Origin: Candidatus Gemmiger stercorigallinarum | Lineage (GTDB): Bacteria > Bacillota > Clostridia > Oscillospirales > Ruminococcaceae | NCBI GenBank assembly: GCA_019119495.1 | Contig: DWWX01000020.1 | Span: forward strand, 280,809 to 344,808 | Length of the DNA: 64,000 nucleotides | Direction: 5' to 3' | Part shown: piece by piece, positions 35,202 through 43,637 of the stretch | Position numbering within the stretch: the stretch's first letter is position 1 | Layout: each line of letters begins with the position of its first letter | Notes under the pieces: model-generated | What the model was told of the DNA's origin: nothing | Database searches by the model: none | The model's input: only the letters and a program-made list of their open reading frames with translations | Program-made: the position numbers and the translations under genes

Positions 35202-35795
35202 ATGAAACGACTGATCTGCACCGTCTGTGCCCTTTCACTGTGCGCCGCGCTGCTGGCCGGCTGCGGCGGCGACGCTTCTTCTTCCGCGCCGTCCTCTTCC
35301 TCGGCTGCGACTTCCAGCTCCGAGGCTGCGGACAGCACCGCTTCGGAGGACAGCACCACCGCCGAGTCCGGCGACACCTCGGCCGAGACTGCCGACACTG
35401 CGCGCCTGGACGCCATCGTCGCTGCCATTGAGGCCGTGAACCCGGTGGAGAACCCCCGCGCCATCGATGACAACACCCTGACCTATGACATGTACCTGAC
35501 CACCGACAACATCGTCGCCTACAAGGGCGACGTGACCAACAACCAGTCCGACTGCGCGCTGGTCTTTGCCGCCCAGGTCAAGGAAGGCACCGCCGACCAG
35601 GTGGTGGAGGAGCTGACCGCCTATCGGGACGGCCTGGCCTCCAACGATATGTATGTGGAGTTTGCCGACAAGGTCGCCAAATCCGCTGACGCGCGCATCG
35701 TCTCCAGCGGCAACTTTGTTGTGATGGTCATTGCCGGCGTCAACGGCCCCGACTACGCCGAGATCGACACCGCCATTGAGAGCGCCCTGGCCTGA
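35202..35795 (+). CDS. DUF4358 lipoprotein
   Basis: A 197-residue lipoprotein. The signal peptide MKRLICTVCALSLCAALLAGCGG ends in lipobox LAGC (Cys21). A Ser/Ala/Glu/Thr-rich low-complexity linker fills about residues 23-65. The DUF4358 domain follows (about 68-197), with YKGDVTNNQSDCALVFAAQV and SSGNFVVMVIAGVNGPDYAEID. Function unknown; such lipoproteins are common in gut Clostridia, often near cell-surface O-acylation genes as here. The ATG follows CCGGAGGATTTTACC. It is followed by a terminator only 17 nt before the MBOAT start. Confidence 0.87.
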   Translation: MKRLICTVCALSLCAALLAGCGGDASSSAPSSSSAATSSSEAADSTASEDSTTAESGDTSAETADTARLDAIVAAIEAVNPVENPRAIDDNTLTYDMYLTTDNIVAYKGDVTNNQSDCALVFAAQVKEGTADQVVEELTAYRDGLASNDMYVEFADKVAKSADARIVSSGNFVVMVIAGVNGPDYAEIDTAIESALA

Positions 35796-35830
35796 TCTGC
35801 CGGCCTGCCGCCCCGCACAAACAAGACAAA

Positions 35831-35875
35831 GCAGGCCGCTGCCCGCATTTTTTGCCGGGCAACGGCCTGCCTTTT
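35831..35875 (+). terminator. Terminator between the lipoprotein and MBOAT genes
   Basis: CAGGCCGcTGCCCG and CGGGCAaCGGCCTG form a stem around a T-rich loop, followed by CCTTTTCG. The MBOAT ribosome site begins five bases later, so MBOAT transcription must come by read-through or from an unseen promoter. Confidence 0.75.
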
Positions 35876-35892
35876 CGTAAGGAGGTCCTGCC

Positions 35893-37302
35893 GTGGAATC
35901 CCAGGGTTTGGTGTTCAACAGCGTCGTGTTTCTGTTCTGCTTTCTGCCGGTCGCGCTGCTTTTGTATTACATTGTGCCGGGCCGGGCAAAAAATGCGGTG
36001 CTGCTTTTGGAAAGCATCGTCTTTTACTGCTGGGGCGGCGTCCGGTATCTGCCGCTGATCCTGATATTGGTCGCGGTCAACTACATTGCCGGCCTGCTGC
36101 TGGGCAAAGCAAAGGGGCGGGCCGCCCGCCTGGCCCTGCTGATCCTGCCTGTGGCGGTCAGCGCGGCGGCGCTGGTGTTTTTCAAGTACACCAACTTTTT
36201 GATCGAGACCTTCAACCAGATCGCCTCGGCCCAGCTGTCAACGCTGAGCTTTCTGGACGTATTGCCGCTGGGCATCAGCTACTATGTCTTTAAGCTCATC
36301 AGCTATATCGCCGACGTCTACACCGGCAAGACGGAGCCGGAACGCGACCCCATCGCCTTTGCCGCCTATGTGATGCTGTTCCCGCAGCTGATGCTGGGGC
36401 CCATCGTCAAGTACCGGGACCTGGCCCCCGCGCTGCACAACGTCAAAAACCGCTGCAGCGCCGCCCAGATCGAAGCCGGCGCCGAGATGTTTGTGTTCGG
36501 CCTGGCCAAAAAGGTGATCCTGGCCGATTCCATCGGCGCGCTGTGGAGCGACCTGCTGGCGGCGGACGTGGGCCTTGCCAATGTCTCGACGCCGCTGGCC
36601 TGGCTGGGCATCCTGGCTTACTCGTTCCAGCTGTACTTTGACTTTGCCGGCTACTCTGAGATGAGCAACGGCCTGAGCAGGATGATGGGCTTCGACTGCC
36701 CCGCCAACTTTGACCTGCCGTACATTTCCGCCAGCATCACCGAGTTTTGGCGGCGGTGGCACATCTCGCTGTCGTCCTGGTTCCGGGATTACATCTACAT
36801 CCCGCTGGGCGGCAACCGCCGCGGGCTGCCCAGGCAGCTGTTCAACATGCTGGTGGTCTGGGCGCTGACCGGCATCTGGCACGGCGCCAACTGGAACTTT
36901 ATCTGCTGGGGCCTGTACTATTTTGTGCTGCTGACCATCGAGAAGGTATTCCTGCTGAAATACCTGAAAAAGGGCCGGATCTGGCCGCACATCTATACCC
37001 TGTTCTTTGTGGTGCTGGGCTGGGGCATCTTTACCGCCAATGTGGAGGGCGCCGCCCTGCCGCTTTTGATGAGCCGGCTGTTCCTGCCCTCCGGCGGCAT
37101 CTCGGCCGTGTATTATCTGCGCAACTACGGCGTGCTGCTGGTGCTGTGCGCTTTCTGCTCCACCGCCCTGCCCCGGAAGATCTGGCAGTGGGCCAGGCGG
37201 CACACGCCGGTGCGGCTGGTTTTGCTGGCCGCCGCGATGATCCTGTCCGTTGCGTTTGTGGTGGCATCCACCAACAACGCGCCGCTGTACGGCAATTTCT
37301 GA
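35893..37302 (+). CDS. MBOAT family O-acyltransferase (AlgI/DltB-like)
   Basis: A 469-residue multi-pass membrane enzyme that moves acyl (often acetyl) groups across the membrane to surface polysaccharides or teichoic acids. Membrane helices lie throughout. The family core FWRRWHISLSSWFRDYIYIPLGG (about 293-315) and the catalytic His in GIWHGANWNFICWG (about 333-346) are present. The start is GTG at 35893 with an AAGGAGGTCCTGCC ribosome site. The next gene (DHHW protein) lies 14 nt downstream and is the usual partner. No glycosyltransferase or polymer operon is beside it, so the acceptor is unknown. Confidence 0.93.
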   Translation: MESQGLVFNSVVFLFCFLPVALLLYYIVPGRAKNAVLLLESIVFYCWGGVRYLPLILILVAVNYIAGLLLGKAKGRAARLALLILPVAVSAAALVFFKYTNFLIETFNQIASAQLSTLSFLDVLPLGISYYVFKLISYIADVYTGKTEPERDPIAFAAYVMLFPQLMLGPIVKYRDLAPALHNVKNRCSAAQIEAGAEMFVFGLAKKVILADSIGALWSDLLAADVGLANVSTPLAWLGILAYSFQLYFDFAGYSEMSNGLSRMMGFDCPANFDLPYISASITEFWRRWHISLSSWFRDYIYIPLGGNRRGLPRQLFNMLVVWALTGIWHGANWNFICWGLYYFVLLTIEKVFLLKYLKKGRIWPHIYTLFFVVLGWGIFTANVEGAALPLLMSRLFLPSGGISAVYYLRNYGVLLVLCAFCSTALPRKIWQWARRHTPVRLVLLAAAMILSVAFVVASTNNAPLYGNF

Positions 37303-37316
37303 GAGGAGGGTGCGCC

Positions 37317-38492
37317 TTGAAATACGTTTACCGCGCCAAAGAGAGGAGATCCCCCCGCGGCTGCCCTGCCCTGATTCTGTTTTTTTTGCTGCTGTTCGGC
37401 TTTGCGGTGCTGAACCTGTTCTGGCCCAAGCGGACCATCTCGGAGCTGGAGAACCGCCGCCTGGCGCAAATGCCCGCTTTTTCGTGGCAGGGCCTGCTGG
37501 ACGGCAGCTGGACGGCCGATTTTGGCGAGTACCTGCAGGACCAGGTGGCTTTCCGCGACCTGTGGATCGACCTGCAAAGCGGCGTAAACACGCTGGCGCT
37601 GCAGAAGGTGGAGCAGGGGGACATTCTGCTGGGAAGCGACCACTGGATGTTCACCAAGCAGTTCGGCACGCCCGACACCACCCAGCTGATGCAGAACGCC
37701 GACTTCGCCGCCCAGTTTGCCCAGCGGTATCCCGGCCGGGTGACCTTTCTGCTGGCGCCTTCGGCCAGCGTGATCTACCCGGAAAACCTGCCCGCCGGCG
37801 CGCCCATGACGGACGAGAACGCCCTGCTGGACCAGGTGTTTGCCGCAGTGTCGCCCTACGCCAATGTCATCGACCTGCGGGAGGTGTACACCGCCCGCAA
37901 GGACGAGTACCTGTATTTCCGCACCGACCACCACTGGACCACCCACGGCGCTTACATTGCCTACGAGCAGTTCTGCGCCCGGCAGGGGCTGACGCCCTTT
38001 GACACCGCGGCGCACGAATCGCAGGAGGTGACCGGCTTTTACGGCACCCACTACTCCACCACCCGGTGGTGGAACACCCGGCCGGACACCATCACCTGGT
38101 ACCCGCTGGACAACCCGATGACGGTATACACCATCACCGGCGACGGCGTGTTTGAGCCGGCCCAGACCACCGGCATGGTGGACACCGCCAAGTTTGACAC
38201 CCGCGACAAGTACGGCGCATTTTTGGGCGGAAACAACGGCTATTCGGTGATCGAGGGCGACGGCGAGGGTTCCATCCTGGTGGTCAAGGACAGCTACGCC
38301 AACAGCTTTATCCCCTACCTGACCGCCAACTACGCCAAGATCGGCGTGGTGGATTTCCGCAATTTTGCCTACGGCCTGGACAACACCATCGAGAAGGAAG
38401 GCTACGACCAGATCCTGATCCTGTACAATTTCCAGACCTTTTTGACCGACCGCTACGTCAACCGCCTGGTGCGCCCCGCCAGCGAGAGCTGA
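37317..38492 (+). CDS. DHHW protein, AlgX/AlgJ-like acyltransferase partner
   Basis: 391 residues. One N-terminal membrane helix (about 16-36) anchors a large extracytoplasmic SGNH-hydrolase-like domain. The DHHW motif is TDHHWTTHGAYIAYEQF (about 203-219), and a probable catalytic serine lies in VKDSYANSFIPYL. These proteins complete the O-acyl transfer started by MBOAT partners. The start is TTG at 37317 after GAGGAGGGTGCGCC, making both genes of this pair non-ATG. The much longer frame upstream is a shadow of MBOAT. A perfect terminator follows. Confidence 0.9.
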   Translation: MKYVYRAKERRSPRGCPALILFFLLLFGFAVLNLFWPKRTISELENRRLAQMPAFSWQGLLDGSWTADFGEYLQDQVAFRDLWIDLQSGVNTLALQKVEQGDILLGSDHWMFTKQFGTPDTTQLMQNADFAAQFAQRYPGRVTFLLAPSASVIYPENLPAGAPMTDENALLDQVFAAVSPYANVIDLREVYTARKDEYLYFRTDHHWTTHGAYIAYEQFCARQGLTPFDTAAHESQEVTGFYGTHYSTTRWWNTRPDTITWYPLDNPMTVYTITGDGVFEPAQTTGMVDTAKFDTRDKYGAFLGGNNGYSVIEGDGEGSILVVKDSYANSFIPYLTANYAKIGVVDFRNFAYGLDNTIEKEGYDQILILYNFQTFLTDRYVNRLVRPASES

Positions 38493-38500
38493 CAAAATCC

Positions 38501-38541
38501 GCAAGGCCCTTTCTGCCCACGCAGAAAGGGCCTTGCTTTTT
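38501..38541 (+). terminator. Terminator of the MBOAT-DHHW operon
   Basis: A perfect 16-bp stem (38501-38516 with 38521-38536) with a CCAC loop is followed by TTTTTG, in the gap before the convergent germination operon. Confidence 0.92.
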
Positions 38542-38562
38542 GTGCATCCTGGGCGGCGCCGG

Positions 38563-39525
38563 TCAGGCGAATATCACCTGCAACACGGCCGGCAACGGCG
38601 CGGCGCCCGGCCCCAGCAGGTTCTGCGCCCAGAACGAGAAGCGAAACGGGTCGGCACCGGCGGCCCCGGCATCCGTGCACAGCCGGGCAAAAGCGGTCTC
38701 CAGTTCCTGCCGCAGCAGGTCGCGCAGGGCATCCTCCTGCTGCGGGGCGTCGGGCGTCAGCGGCGCAAGGCGGGCATCCGCCAGCACCAGCTGCACCCGC
38801 AGGCAGTCCGGCGACGGCTGGCACCGTACCGTCACCGCCGCCTGGCAGGACACCGCATCCCCGTCCAGCTGCAGATCCAGGCGGCCGGCCTGCCCGCACA
38901 GGATCGCCGCCAGCTGGGCCCGCAGCGCCTCGGTGTAGCGCAGCGGCTCGGCGTCCCGGCACAGGATGGCAAACCCGTAGCCGCCGCCCTGCCAGCAGGG
39001 CAGTGCCGCGGCGTCCGGTTGGGCGGCCGGCATCTCCAGCCCGCAGTGGACGGCGTACCGTTTTTCGCATTGGCGCAGGTCGTCGTACAGTTCCCCCGCC
39101 GTTTCCTCCAGCCGGGCCGCGGACCGCTGGTCCAGCAGGAACAGCGAAACATCCGGGGCGGGCCGGGCGGTGTCGCCCACCAGCTCGGCAAACTGCCGCA
39201 GCTCCTCCCAGCCGCTGCCCGGTGGCAGGCCGACGGTGTCCATCGCGCCGTAAAACACCGTGCCGTCCAGCCCGCCGGCCGCATCGGACAGGGCCTGCGC
39301 GGCGGTGTCCCCCTCCCCTGCCGACGTCCGGTAAGCGGCGGCTTCCTCGCTCTGCTGGTCCTGCAGCAGCAGGACCGCCTGATACCGGCCGCCCTCGCGG
39401 GCAAAAAAGACGGCCCGCACGATCTCGCGCTCGGCAAGCGGTTTTCCGGCGCAGCCGGTCAGGCAGAGCGCCGCGCACAGCGCCGCCAGCATCAGCCGTG
39501 CTTTTTTCGGTCGGCGGCAAGCCAT
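38563..39525 (-). CDS. gerAC: Ger(x)C family spore germination lipoprotein (GerAC-like)
   Basis: A 320-residue lipoprotein with signal peptide and lipobox LTGC (MACRRPKKARLMLAALCAALCLTGCAG). It is the C subunit of a germinant receptor, expected on the outer face of the spore inner membrane. The domain pattern is diverged; LAEREIVRAVFFAREGGRYQA at the mature start resembles the Ger(x)C opening. It is somewhat shorter than the usual 370-400. The start ATG at 39525 follows GATGGGAGGGATACG and lies inside the end of gerAB (34-nt overlap). Identity rests strongly on the operon order. Confidence 0.8.
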   Translation of the reverse strand: MACRRPKKARLMLAALCAALCLTGCAGKPLAEREIVRAVFFAREGGRYQAVLLLQDQQSEEAAAYRTSAGEGDTAAQALSDAAGGLDGTVFYGAMDTVGLPPGSGWEELRQFAELVGDTARPAPDVSLFLLDQRSAARLEETAGELYDDLRQCEKRYAVHCGLEMPAAQPDAAALPCWQGGGYGFAILCRDAEPLRYTEALRAQLAAILCGQAGRLDLQLDGDAVSCQAAVTVRCQPSPDCLRVQLVLADARLAPLTPDAPQQEDALRDLLRQELETAFARLCTDAGAAGADPFRFSFWAQNLLGPGAAPLPAVLQVIFA

Positions 39526-40493
39526 CGTATCCCTCCCATCAGTACCGTCAGGGCGGCAAAGGCCCATGCGGCCAGGTTTTGCAGCCGCGCCGCGGCAGCC
39601 AGGTCCCAGTGCTGCGCCGCGGCGCACAAAAACACCAGCACCGCCGCACCGCCGGCAAAGCCCGGCAGGCCGTGCAGGCTGTTCTCGTCCGCGCCCTTTG
39701 CCCCGGTCAGCCGCGTGAGCGCATACAGGTACAGCCCCAGCTTGACCGAGACCGCCATCGTCCAGACGATCAGCTGGAGCCATTCCAGCCGGTCAAAGAT
39801 CGACAGGTTGCCCCGGCTTGCCGCCTGGTGCAGCGGATCGATGGCCTGGGGCATGGCCGCGCCGAAAAACAGTTCCAGCAGAAGATGAACCCCGATGTTG
39901 AATACGCCGCCCACAGCAGCCAGCCGCAGCACCGTGTGCCGGCCCCGCTTGGCGCTGTCCTGCCAGAGAGCCGGCAGCAGCAGTTCCGGGTACAGCGTGC
40001 ACTGGGCGGCCAGCGCGCTTTGCAGCGCGGCGGCGTCCAGCACATCGGTCTGCAGGCTGACCAGCCGCAGCCGCCCCGCCACCGACACCACCAGCAGCGC
40101 ACAGGCCGCCGCCAGCAGCCCCAGCACCACGTTGGCTGTCTGGGCGATGGCCGACACCCGCCGCAGGTAGACCACCGGGATCAGCACGGTCAGGCAGACG
40201 CCCAGCAGGCTGACGGCGTCGGGATAGACGGCGGTGTACAGCTGCCACAGGTTCAGGATCTCTACGACCGCCCCAAAGACCAGCAGCGCGGCAAACAGCA
40301 GCGACGCCGCGCGCCCCTGCGCCCGCCCCCAGGCGCGTGCAAACAGCACGCCGCCCAGCGCCGAGAGCAAAATGCCCGGCAGCAGCGTCAGCAGCCCCGC
40401 CCGGCTAAAGAACAGCGTCTGCGTCCGCAGCAGGATGCGCACCAGCAGGCTGAGCAGCAGCGCGCCGAACAGGCTTGGATCATTCCCTTTCAT
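39492..40493 (-). CDS. gerAB: Spore germination permease-like protein (GerAB family)
   Basis: 333 residues, about ten membrane helices, of the amino-acid-permease-like B subunit family that forms the germinant-binding part of Ger receptors. The start is put at the ATG at 40493 (MKGNDPSLFGALLL), which follows a GGTGG site. An in-frame ATG five codons upstream (40508) has its AAAGG too close. It overlaps the gerAA stop by 14 nt and the gerAC start by 34 nt. Sequence is rich in Ala/Leu and diverged from Bacillus GerAB; the call depends on topology plus context. Confidence 0.8.
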   Translation of the reverse strand: MKGNDPSLFGALLLSLLVRILLRTQTLFFSRAGLLTLLPGILLSALGGVLFARAWGRAQGRAASLLFAALLVFGAVVEILNLWQLYTAVYPDAVSLLGVCLTVLIPVVYLRRVSAIAQTANVVLGLLAAACALLVVSVAGRLRLVSLQTDVLDAAALQSALAAQCTLYPELLLPALWQDSAKRGRHTVLRLAAVGGVFNIGVHLLLELFFGAAMPQAIDPLHQAASRGNLSIFDRLEWLQLIVWTMAVSVKLGLYLYALTRLTGAKGADENSLHGLPGFAGGAAVLVFLCAAAQHWDLAAAARLQNLAAWAFAALTVLMGGIRWLAADRKKHG

Positions 40494-41928
40494 GCTTGTC
40501 CACCGCATATCCTTTCCCGGCCAGGGTGCTCCAGATGGCCCGCACCACGCCGTCGTGCCAGGCGGCCGGGCCGGGCGGCATCAACGGATAGAGATAATCG
40601 TAGCCGAAGGGCTCGGTGCCGCAGGCCATGGCAAGGATGACCACCGCCCCGCAGGCCAGCCCCGGCAGGCCGAACACCCCGGCCAGCAGGATGACAACAA
40701 AGCGGAACAGGATCGACTGCTCGTACAGCGAGGGCACCGCCAGCGTGGCGACGGTGGCCGCCGCGGCCATCGTCAGCACCGGCGTGCTGACGATCCCGGC
40801 CGAGACCGCCGTCTCGCCCACAATCAGCGCCCCCACCAGGCTGACGGTGTGGCCGATGGATTTCGGCGCGCGCAGCCCGGCCTCCCGCACGATCTCCAAA
40901 AGCAGCGTGATGGCCAGCATTTCCAGCATCAGGGGCAGCGGCGTGGCAGCCTCGGCACGTGCCAGCTTGGCCAGCAGCTCGATGGGGATGGTCTCCGGCG
41001 CGAAGGATACCGCCATCACATACAGCCCCGGCCCGAACACCGACAAAAGAAAGGCGATATATTTCAAGATCCGGATCAGCCCGGCAAAGACCGCGCCGGA
41101 GGAGTAGTCGTCCAGGCTTTCAAAATGCTCGCTGAAAAAGCTGGGTACCACCATGGCGTTGGGGCTGCCGGACACCAGAATGACCACCTTGCCCTCGCAC
41201 AGGCGGGCGCAGGCGGTGGCCGGGCGCTCAGTATAGGCGGCGGCCGGGAACAGGTTCAGCTTGTCTTTTTTGAGGAAGGAAGCAAAGTAGGCGCTGTCCA
41301 GCAGAACCGGGATGCGCACCCCGGCCAGCTGCCGGCGCAGCGTACGGATCAGCGCCGGCGGCACCCGGCTGCGGTCATAGCACAGCGCGTACTCGGTTTT
41401 GGCGCGGCTGTCCGCGGTGTGGACCTCCGCCACCAGGCTGTCGGTGCGGAACTGCCGGCGCAAAAGCGAGATGTTGTTGCGCAGCAGCTCGGTGAACGCC
41501 TCCTGCGAGCCGCGGATGTCCCCCTCGCCGTTGGGCTGGCCGACCGCGCGCTGGGGCATCTCCTGGGTGGATACCGCCAGCGCCCCTGCGCAGCCCTGGA
41601 TCAGCAGCACCGACATGCCGTTGGACAGCTTTTCGACCAGGTCGGTCATGTCGGTGATGGCAGTGCTCTCGGCCGGGATCACGCTCTCGGTCAGCAGGTA
41701 GTCCAAAAGCGCCGGGCCGTCCGGCACACGCACCCGGCTGCGCTGCAAAGCGTCCAGCGCCATAACCCACAGCTTTTCCGGCGAGGAAATGCCGGTGAAC
41801 AGCGTGATGGCGCAGGGGATGCTGCCCAGGCGGATGCGCTTGGTATAAAAGTCGGACGACGCGCCAAAAATACCGTCAAGGCGGGAAAGATTTTCCTGCA
41901 AGGAACGGCTCAGACTCTGGTTTGACAA
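40480..41928 (-). CDS. gerAA: Spore germination protein GerA family (GerAA-like)
   Basis: 482 residues. The soluble N-terminal half (about 1-230) carries LYDKRIRLG-like DFYTKRIRLGS and GMSVLLIQGCAGALAVSTQ. The membrane half has PLPLMLEMLAITLLLEIVREAGLRAP and GALIVGETAVSAGIVS, hallmarks of GerA proteins. The start is placed at the TTG at 41928 because GGGGAGG lies eight bases before it; a GTG at 41952 encodes this ribosome site within its own frame. First gene of gerAA-AB-AC. A CACTATA on the minus strand near 41983-41977 loosely resembles forespore (SigF/SigG) -10 elements; this is weak. Confidence 0.9.
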   Translation of the reverse strand: MSNQSLSRSLQENLSRLDGIFGASSDFYTKRIRLGSIPCAITLFTGISSPEKLWVMALDALQRSRVRVPDGPALLDYLLTESVIPAESTAITDMTDLVEKLSNGMSVLLIQGCAGALAVSTQEMPQRAVGQPNGEGDIRGSQEAFTELLRNNISLLRRQFRTDSLVAEVHTADSRAKTEYALCYDRSRVPPALIRTLRRQLAGVRIPVLLDSAYFASFLKKDKLNLFPAAAYTERPATACARLCEGKVVILVSGSPNAMVVPSFFSEHFESLDDYSSGAVFAGLIRILKYIAFLLSVFGPGLYVMAVSFAPETIPIELLAKLARAEAATPLPLMLEMLAITLLLEIVREAGLRAPKSIGHTVSLVGALIVGETAVSAGIVSTPVLTMAAAATVATLAVPSLYEQSILFRFVVILLAGVFGLPGLACGAVVILAMACGTEPFGYDYLYPLMPPGPAAWHDGVVRAIWSTLAGKGYAVDKHERE

Positions 41929-41954
41929 CTGCCTTACCTCCCCGGCCGGCACCC

Positions 41955-41983
41955 TTTTGTGCGGATGCGGGGCCGGGTATAGT
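41955..41983 (+). promoter_or_regulatory. Possible promoter of the DUF421-DUF4363 genes
   Basis: TTTTGT (41955-41960), 17 nt, TATAGT (41978-41983) on the plus strand in the gap divergent from gerAA. Moderate match only. Confidence 0.45.
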
Positions 41984-42063
41984 GTTTGCCGGCGCGGGCC
42001 GAATTATCAAAAATCAAAAAATGCCGGGGACCTTTCCCATCCCCTGCTGCGAGGTGGAGATCC

Positions 42064-42711
42064 ATGCTTTCCTTTCTTACACGGGCGCTCGTCATTTACA
42101 TCGTCGTCATCGTCGCCATGCGGCTGATGGGCAAACGGCAGCTGGCCGAGCTGCAGCCGTCCGAGCTGGTGACCACCTTCCTGATCTCCAACGTCGCCTC
42201 CATCTGCATCGAGGAGCCGGAGCTGCCGATCCTGTCCAGCCTGGTGACCATCCTGCTGATCAGCGCGCTGGAGATCCTGAACTCGACCCTGGCCTGGTAC
42301 CTGCCCGGCTATGCGCGGCTGCTGTTCGGCAAGCCGGTGACGGTCATCCGCAACGGGCAGATCCAGGAGTCGGGGCTGCGGCATCTGCGCATCACCCCCA
42401 ACGACCTGGCCGAGTCGCTGCGGGGGATGGAGATCTTCTCGCCGGAGGAGGTGCTGTGGGGCGTGGTGGAGTCAAACGGCACCCTGAGCGTGGCCCGCAC
42501 GCCCCAGGACGGGCAGGAGCCGCCGCTTTTGCCCATCCTGATCGACCGGCACCTGTACAGCGACAACCTGCAGGCGCTGCACCTGGACGAGACCTGGCTG
42601 GAACAGACGCTGGCCAAAAAGGAGCTTACCCGCAGCCAGGTGCTGGTATTGCTGGCAAACGGCCAGCGCACCCTGCTGGTCGCCAAAAAGCAGGCGGCAA
42701 CGGGCGCATGA
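42064..42711 (+). CDS. DUF421 / YetF-type membrane protein
   Basis: 215 residues. Three N-terminal membrane helices (about 3-20, 32-50, 55-75) precede a cytoplasmic DUF421/YetF_C domain (about 80-200) with GKPVTVIRNGQIQ and LRGMEIFSPEEVLWGVVESNG. Relatives are found in spore membranes and affect spore membrane properties and germination, which fits the divergent ger operon; the exact role here is unknown. The ATG at 42064 follows GAGGTGGAGATCC. A DUF4363 gene, its frequent partner, follows after 74 nt. Confidence 0.87.
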   Translation: MLSFLTRALVIYIVVIVAMRLMGKRQLAELQPSELVTTFLISNVASICIEEPELPILSSLVTILLISALEILNSTLAWYLPGYARLLFGKPVTVIRNGQIQESGLRHLRITPNDLAESLRGMEIFSPEEVLWGVVESNGTLSVARTPQDGQEPPLLPILIDRHLYSDNLQALHLDETWLEQTLAKKELTRSQVLVLLANGQRTLLVAKKQAATGA

Positions 42712-42785
42712 GCCGCCCCGGCAAAGCAAACGCCCGCCGAAAGACGCGCTTTCGGCGGGCGGCACAAAAAGGGAGTGAAGTTTTT

Positions 42786-43154
42786 TTGAAACGGAATCTT
42801 TACGCGGTGATCCTGCTGGCGGCCGTCTGCGTGATCGTGGCGGTCTCCGGGCATTTTGTCAGCCGCAGCGTGGCGCAGACGCAGGACCAGGTGCGGCAGG
42901 CGTACAGCGCGGCGCTGGCCGGAGAGTACGCCGAGGCACGGCTGGCGTTTCGGGCCGCAAGCGAAAACTGCGGCGCACAAAGCAGGCTGCTGGGCCTGTT
43001 TGTACGCCGCAGTTTACTGGACGAGATCAACGAAACGCTGGGGCTGCTGGAATACTATGTGCAGCCGGACAACCTGGCCGACCTGGGGGCCGAGACCGCC
43101 CGCGTCAGCGCACAGCTGGACCAGCTGGAGACCTCATTTCTCGCCGCCTTTTGA
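42786..43154 (+). CDS. DUF4363 family protein
   Basis: 122 residues from a TTG at 42786 after GGGAGTGAAG. The N-terminus [21 protein letters not shown] is one membrane helix. The remainder is a helical, probably coiled-coil, extracytoplasmic domain with [22 protein letters not shown] and [20 protein letters not shown]. Often paired with DUF421 genes in sporulating Clostridia. Function unknown. Its last 21 bases overlap the convergent nrdR 3' end. The start is not ATG and a long spurious frame reads through it, so it is easily missed. Confidence 0.75.
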   Translation: MKRNLYAVILLAAVCVIVAVSGHFVSRSVAQTQDQVRQAYSAALAGEYAEARLAFRAASENCGAQSRLLGLFVRRSLLDEINETLGLLEYYVQPDNLADLGAETARVSAQLDQLETSFLAAF

Positions 43155-43607
43155 GCGGCTGTCCAGCATGTCCTTCAGCTCCTCCATAAAGGTGTTGACG
43201 TCGCTGAACTGGCGGTAGACGGAGGCAAAGCGCACATAAGCCACGTCGTCGATATGCTTGAGCTGGTCCATGGCCAGGTCGCCGATGTACATCGACGAGA
43301 CCTCGCGGTCGTAGGAACTGAGCAGCGTCTGTTCGATGTTGCTGACGGCGGCGTCCAGCTGCTGGTAGCTGACCGGGCGCTTTTCGCAGGCGCGCAGCAT
43401 GCCGTTGAGCAGCTTCTGCCGGTCAAAGGCCTCCCGCGAGCGGTCGCGCTTGACGACCATCAGCGGCACGGTCTCGACGATCTCGTAGGTGGTAAAACGC
43501 TTTTTGCAGCTAAGGCATTCGCGGCGGCGGCGGATCTTTTCGCCGTCCTCTGTGGGGCGGGAGTCGATGACCTTAGAGTCGATCGCACCGCAAAACGGGC
43601 ATTTCAT
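43134..43607 (-). CDS. nrdR: Transcriptional repressor NrdR
   Basis: 157 residues. An N-terminal zinc ribbon (CPFCG, C3/C6, and CLSCKKRF, C31/C34) precedes an ATP-cone domain (about 49-139) with [20 protein letters not shown]. NrdR binds NrdR boxes to repress ribonucleotide reductase genes when dATP is high. No nrd genes are in the window. It lies 30 nt after secDF on the same strand. Its 3' end overlaps the convergent DUF4363 gene by 21 nt. Confidence 0.96.
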   Translation of the reverse strand: MKCPFCGAIDSKVIDSRPTEDGEKIRRRRECLSCKKRFTTYEIVETVPLMVVKRDRSREAFDRQKLLNGMLRACEKRPVSYQQLDAAVSNIEQTLLSSYDREVSSMYIGDLAMDQLKHIDDVAYVRFASVYRQFSDVNTFMEELKDMLDSRSKGGEK

Positions 43608-43637
43608 CCGGGGTTCCCTCCTGTCTCGGTTGCGTTG

